NCBI GenBank assembly: GCA_016933695.1
Contig: JAFGAL010000010.1
Location: 1 to 64,000 of the forward strand
Direction: 5' to 3'
Length of the DNA stretch: 64,000 nt
DNA from: Candidatus Zixiibacteriota bacterium
Lineage (GTDB): Bacteria; Zixibacteria; MSB-5A5; GN15; PGXB01
Shown: piece after piece, positions 63,165-64,000 of the stretch
How positions within the stretch are numbered: position 1 is the first letter of the stretch
Layout of the letters: the number at the start of each line of letters is the position of its first letter
Notes under the pieces: model-generated
What the model saw: the letters and a program-made list of their open reading frames with translations, nothing else
What the model was told of the DNA's origin: nothing
Database searches by the model: none
Program-made: the position numbers and the translations under genes

Positions 63165-64000
63165 GTGTTCGACATCCGATATTGGCGGTATATGATAAAA
63201 CAGGGTATTTGGGTCGTTGTTGCGGTATTGTGGGCGGCGTTGTCCTTTGCCGATGCAACGGATTCCGCATCCTGCGGCGTGGTCATAGACTCGGTGATTA
63301 TCGACAATCGCAATATCTATGATCTTGACGATCCGCAGTATGATCACTGGATTTTCCGGTTGGCCAATGCTTTCAATATCAAGACTAAAAAGTGGGTTAT
63401 CCATCAGGAGCTCCTGCTCGACAAGGGGGACGTGTATTCCGAGGTGCTGGCAGAGGAGACCGCCCACAACCTGAGGTCGCTTCCATATATCTGGAACGCC
63501 GGGGTCTGTCTGCGGCAGGTCGACAGCGCCACCATTCTTCAGGTGACGACATCGGATCGCTGGTCGCTGGTGGGAGGACCGTCGGTTAACCGTTCGGCGG
63601 GGGAAACGACCTATCAACTCGGGTTCGAGGAAACCAATTTTCTCGGTTATGGGCATTTTGTCGGTGTGAACGTTTTCGTGCGGGATTTCGACGATGATTT
63701 TTACAGTCTGGCATATGTTTATCCGCGTTTATTTGGAGGCGGGTTGACATTTGACGGGTATCGTAATACCGCCCCCGGAATCGGTATCAGCTGGCTTCAG
63801 GTATCTTTGCCGTGGTTGTCCCTGTCACAGCGGTATTCGTTTCTGACCGCGTACGAGCATACCGACCGTCGTAATGATTACTATCGTGACGGAGTGATTG
63901 TCGCGCAGGATGAAGTCAGGGGGGATGATTTTGTCGGCAAGGTGTCGCAACGTCTCGGGGGATATCATTACAAATTCCTTACCGCGCTGTATTACAAGTA
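63165..64000 (+). CDS. BamA/TamA-like outer-membrane protein, N-terminal part (cut by window end)
   Basis: 278 residues visible and the frame stays open to the window edge. The signal peptide (hydrophobic IWVVVAVLWAALSFA) is followed by a POTRA-like domain with KKWVIHQELLLDKGDVYSEVL then ETAHNLRSLPYIWNAGVCL, as in surface-antigen (D15) proteins. Then strands of the barrel (NFLGYGHFVGVNVFVRD, LAYVYPRLFGGGLTFDG). GTG 63165 is preferred because AGGGGAG is 10 bases before it; ATG 63192 is an alternative. Probably an outer-membrane insertase or related barrel. It diverges from pilB. Confidence 0.75.
   Translation, partial: MFDIRYWRYMIKQGIWVVVAVLWAALSFADATDSASCGVVIDSVIIDNRNIYDLDDPQYDHWIFRLANAFNIKTKKWVIHQELLLDKGDVYSEVLAEETAHNLRSLPYIWNAGVCLRQVDSATILQVTTSDRWSLVGGPSVNRSAGETTYQLGFEETNFLGYGHFVGVNVFVRDFDDDFYSLAYVYPRLFGGGLTFDGYRNTAPGIGISWLQVSLPWLSLSQRYSFLTAYEHTDRRNDYYRDGVIVAQDEVRGDDFVGKVSQRLGGYHYKFLTALYYK

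Noticed and set aside
1..64000. tRNA, rRNA, CRISPR arrays, insertion sequences, prophage
   Set aside because: No T-loop type GGTTCRA motifs with acceptor stems, no regular spacer-repeat arrays and no transposase or integrase frames were noticed on reading.

Overview
The window is a dense bacterial chromosomal segment of about 55 protein genes. The following points suggest a Gram-negative member of the FCB (Fibrobacterota-Chlorobiota-Bacteroidota) assemblage, most likely Candidatus Zixibacteria or a close relative. Secreted proteins end in dockerin-type repeats of the form GDAN-D-INLLDILY. There is a DUF3078-type protein, several outer-membrane beta-barrels, a type IV pilus secretin, and an FMN-riboswitch ribD-ribE-ribBA-ribH-nusB operon. 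The assignment is an inference from protein style; no rRNA, tRNA or other phylogenetic marker RNA was found in the window.

Layout. 1-2781: repeat-bearing intergenic DNA, then an EF-G paralogue behind a perfect sigma-70 promoter. 2790-9380 (minus): two large secreted beta-helix proteins that share a C-terminal module with paired dockerin repeats. 9604-11348 (minus): a DUF3078-like protein and an MscS channel. 11626-12897: an AzgA-type purine permease. 12898-13846: a repeat island with palindromic REP-like elements. 13847-15377: a small dockerin protein and an outer-membrane barrel. 15466-19691: an NtrC-type sigma-54 activator, a sigma-54 type promoter, and a lipoprotein / DUF4384-PEGA / small calcium-motif gene set. 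19741-26374: the CIRCE-controlled hrcA-grpE-dnaK-dnaJ-prmA-rsmE heat-shock operon. 26417-31224: prepilin peptidase, an NtrB-like kinase, EF-P, RNase HIII and an eIF2B-fold protein. 31259-35074: a lipoprotein, a multi-GAF protein with a defective kinase dimerisation domain, and an unrecognised Cys/His-rich protein. 35231-39879: repeat copies, then the riboflavin operon under an FMN riboswitch. 40020-51525: a nine-gene envelope glycan or protein-glycosylation cluster. 51725-54073: a coiled-coil membrane protein, an orphan transcription unit (52344-52892) of unknown type, and a rhodanese plus DoxX/MauE pair. 54070-63016 (minus): a type IV pilus assembly operon (pilB, pilC, three pilin-like genes, a pilM-pilN fusion, pilO, pilP, pilQ). 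63165-64000: the start of a BamA/TamA-like outer-membrane protein cut by the window end.

How it fits together. Surface biology dominates: secreted dockerin proteins, glycosyltransferases that use polyprenyl-linked sugars, a pilus with an unusually large third pilin, and an outer-membrane assembly protein. The prepilin peptidase at 26417 can mature the pilins encoded at 57946-59996. The NtrB-like kinase at 27248 is the best partner in the window for the NtrC-like regulator at 15466, whose probable target is the adjacent sigma-54 type promoter at 16920.

The items I consider least explained are the orphan RNA/small-ORF unit at 52344-52892, the two repeat families shared by 13.2-13.7 kb and 35.2-35.6 kb, and several proteins with changed key residues: EF-G NKxE, Arg-tipped EF-P, a GT2 without DxD, a kinase-like protein without the His, and an eIF2B-like protein without the catalytic Cys.
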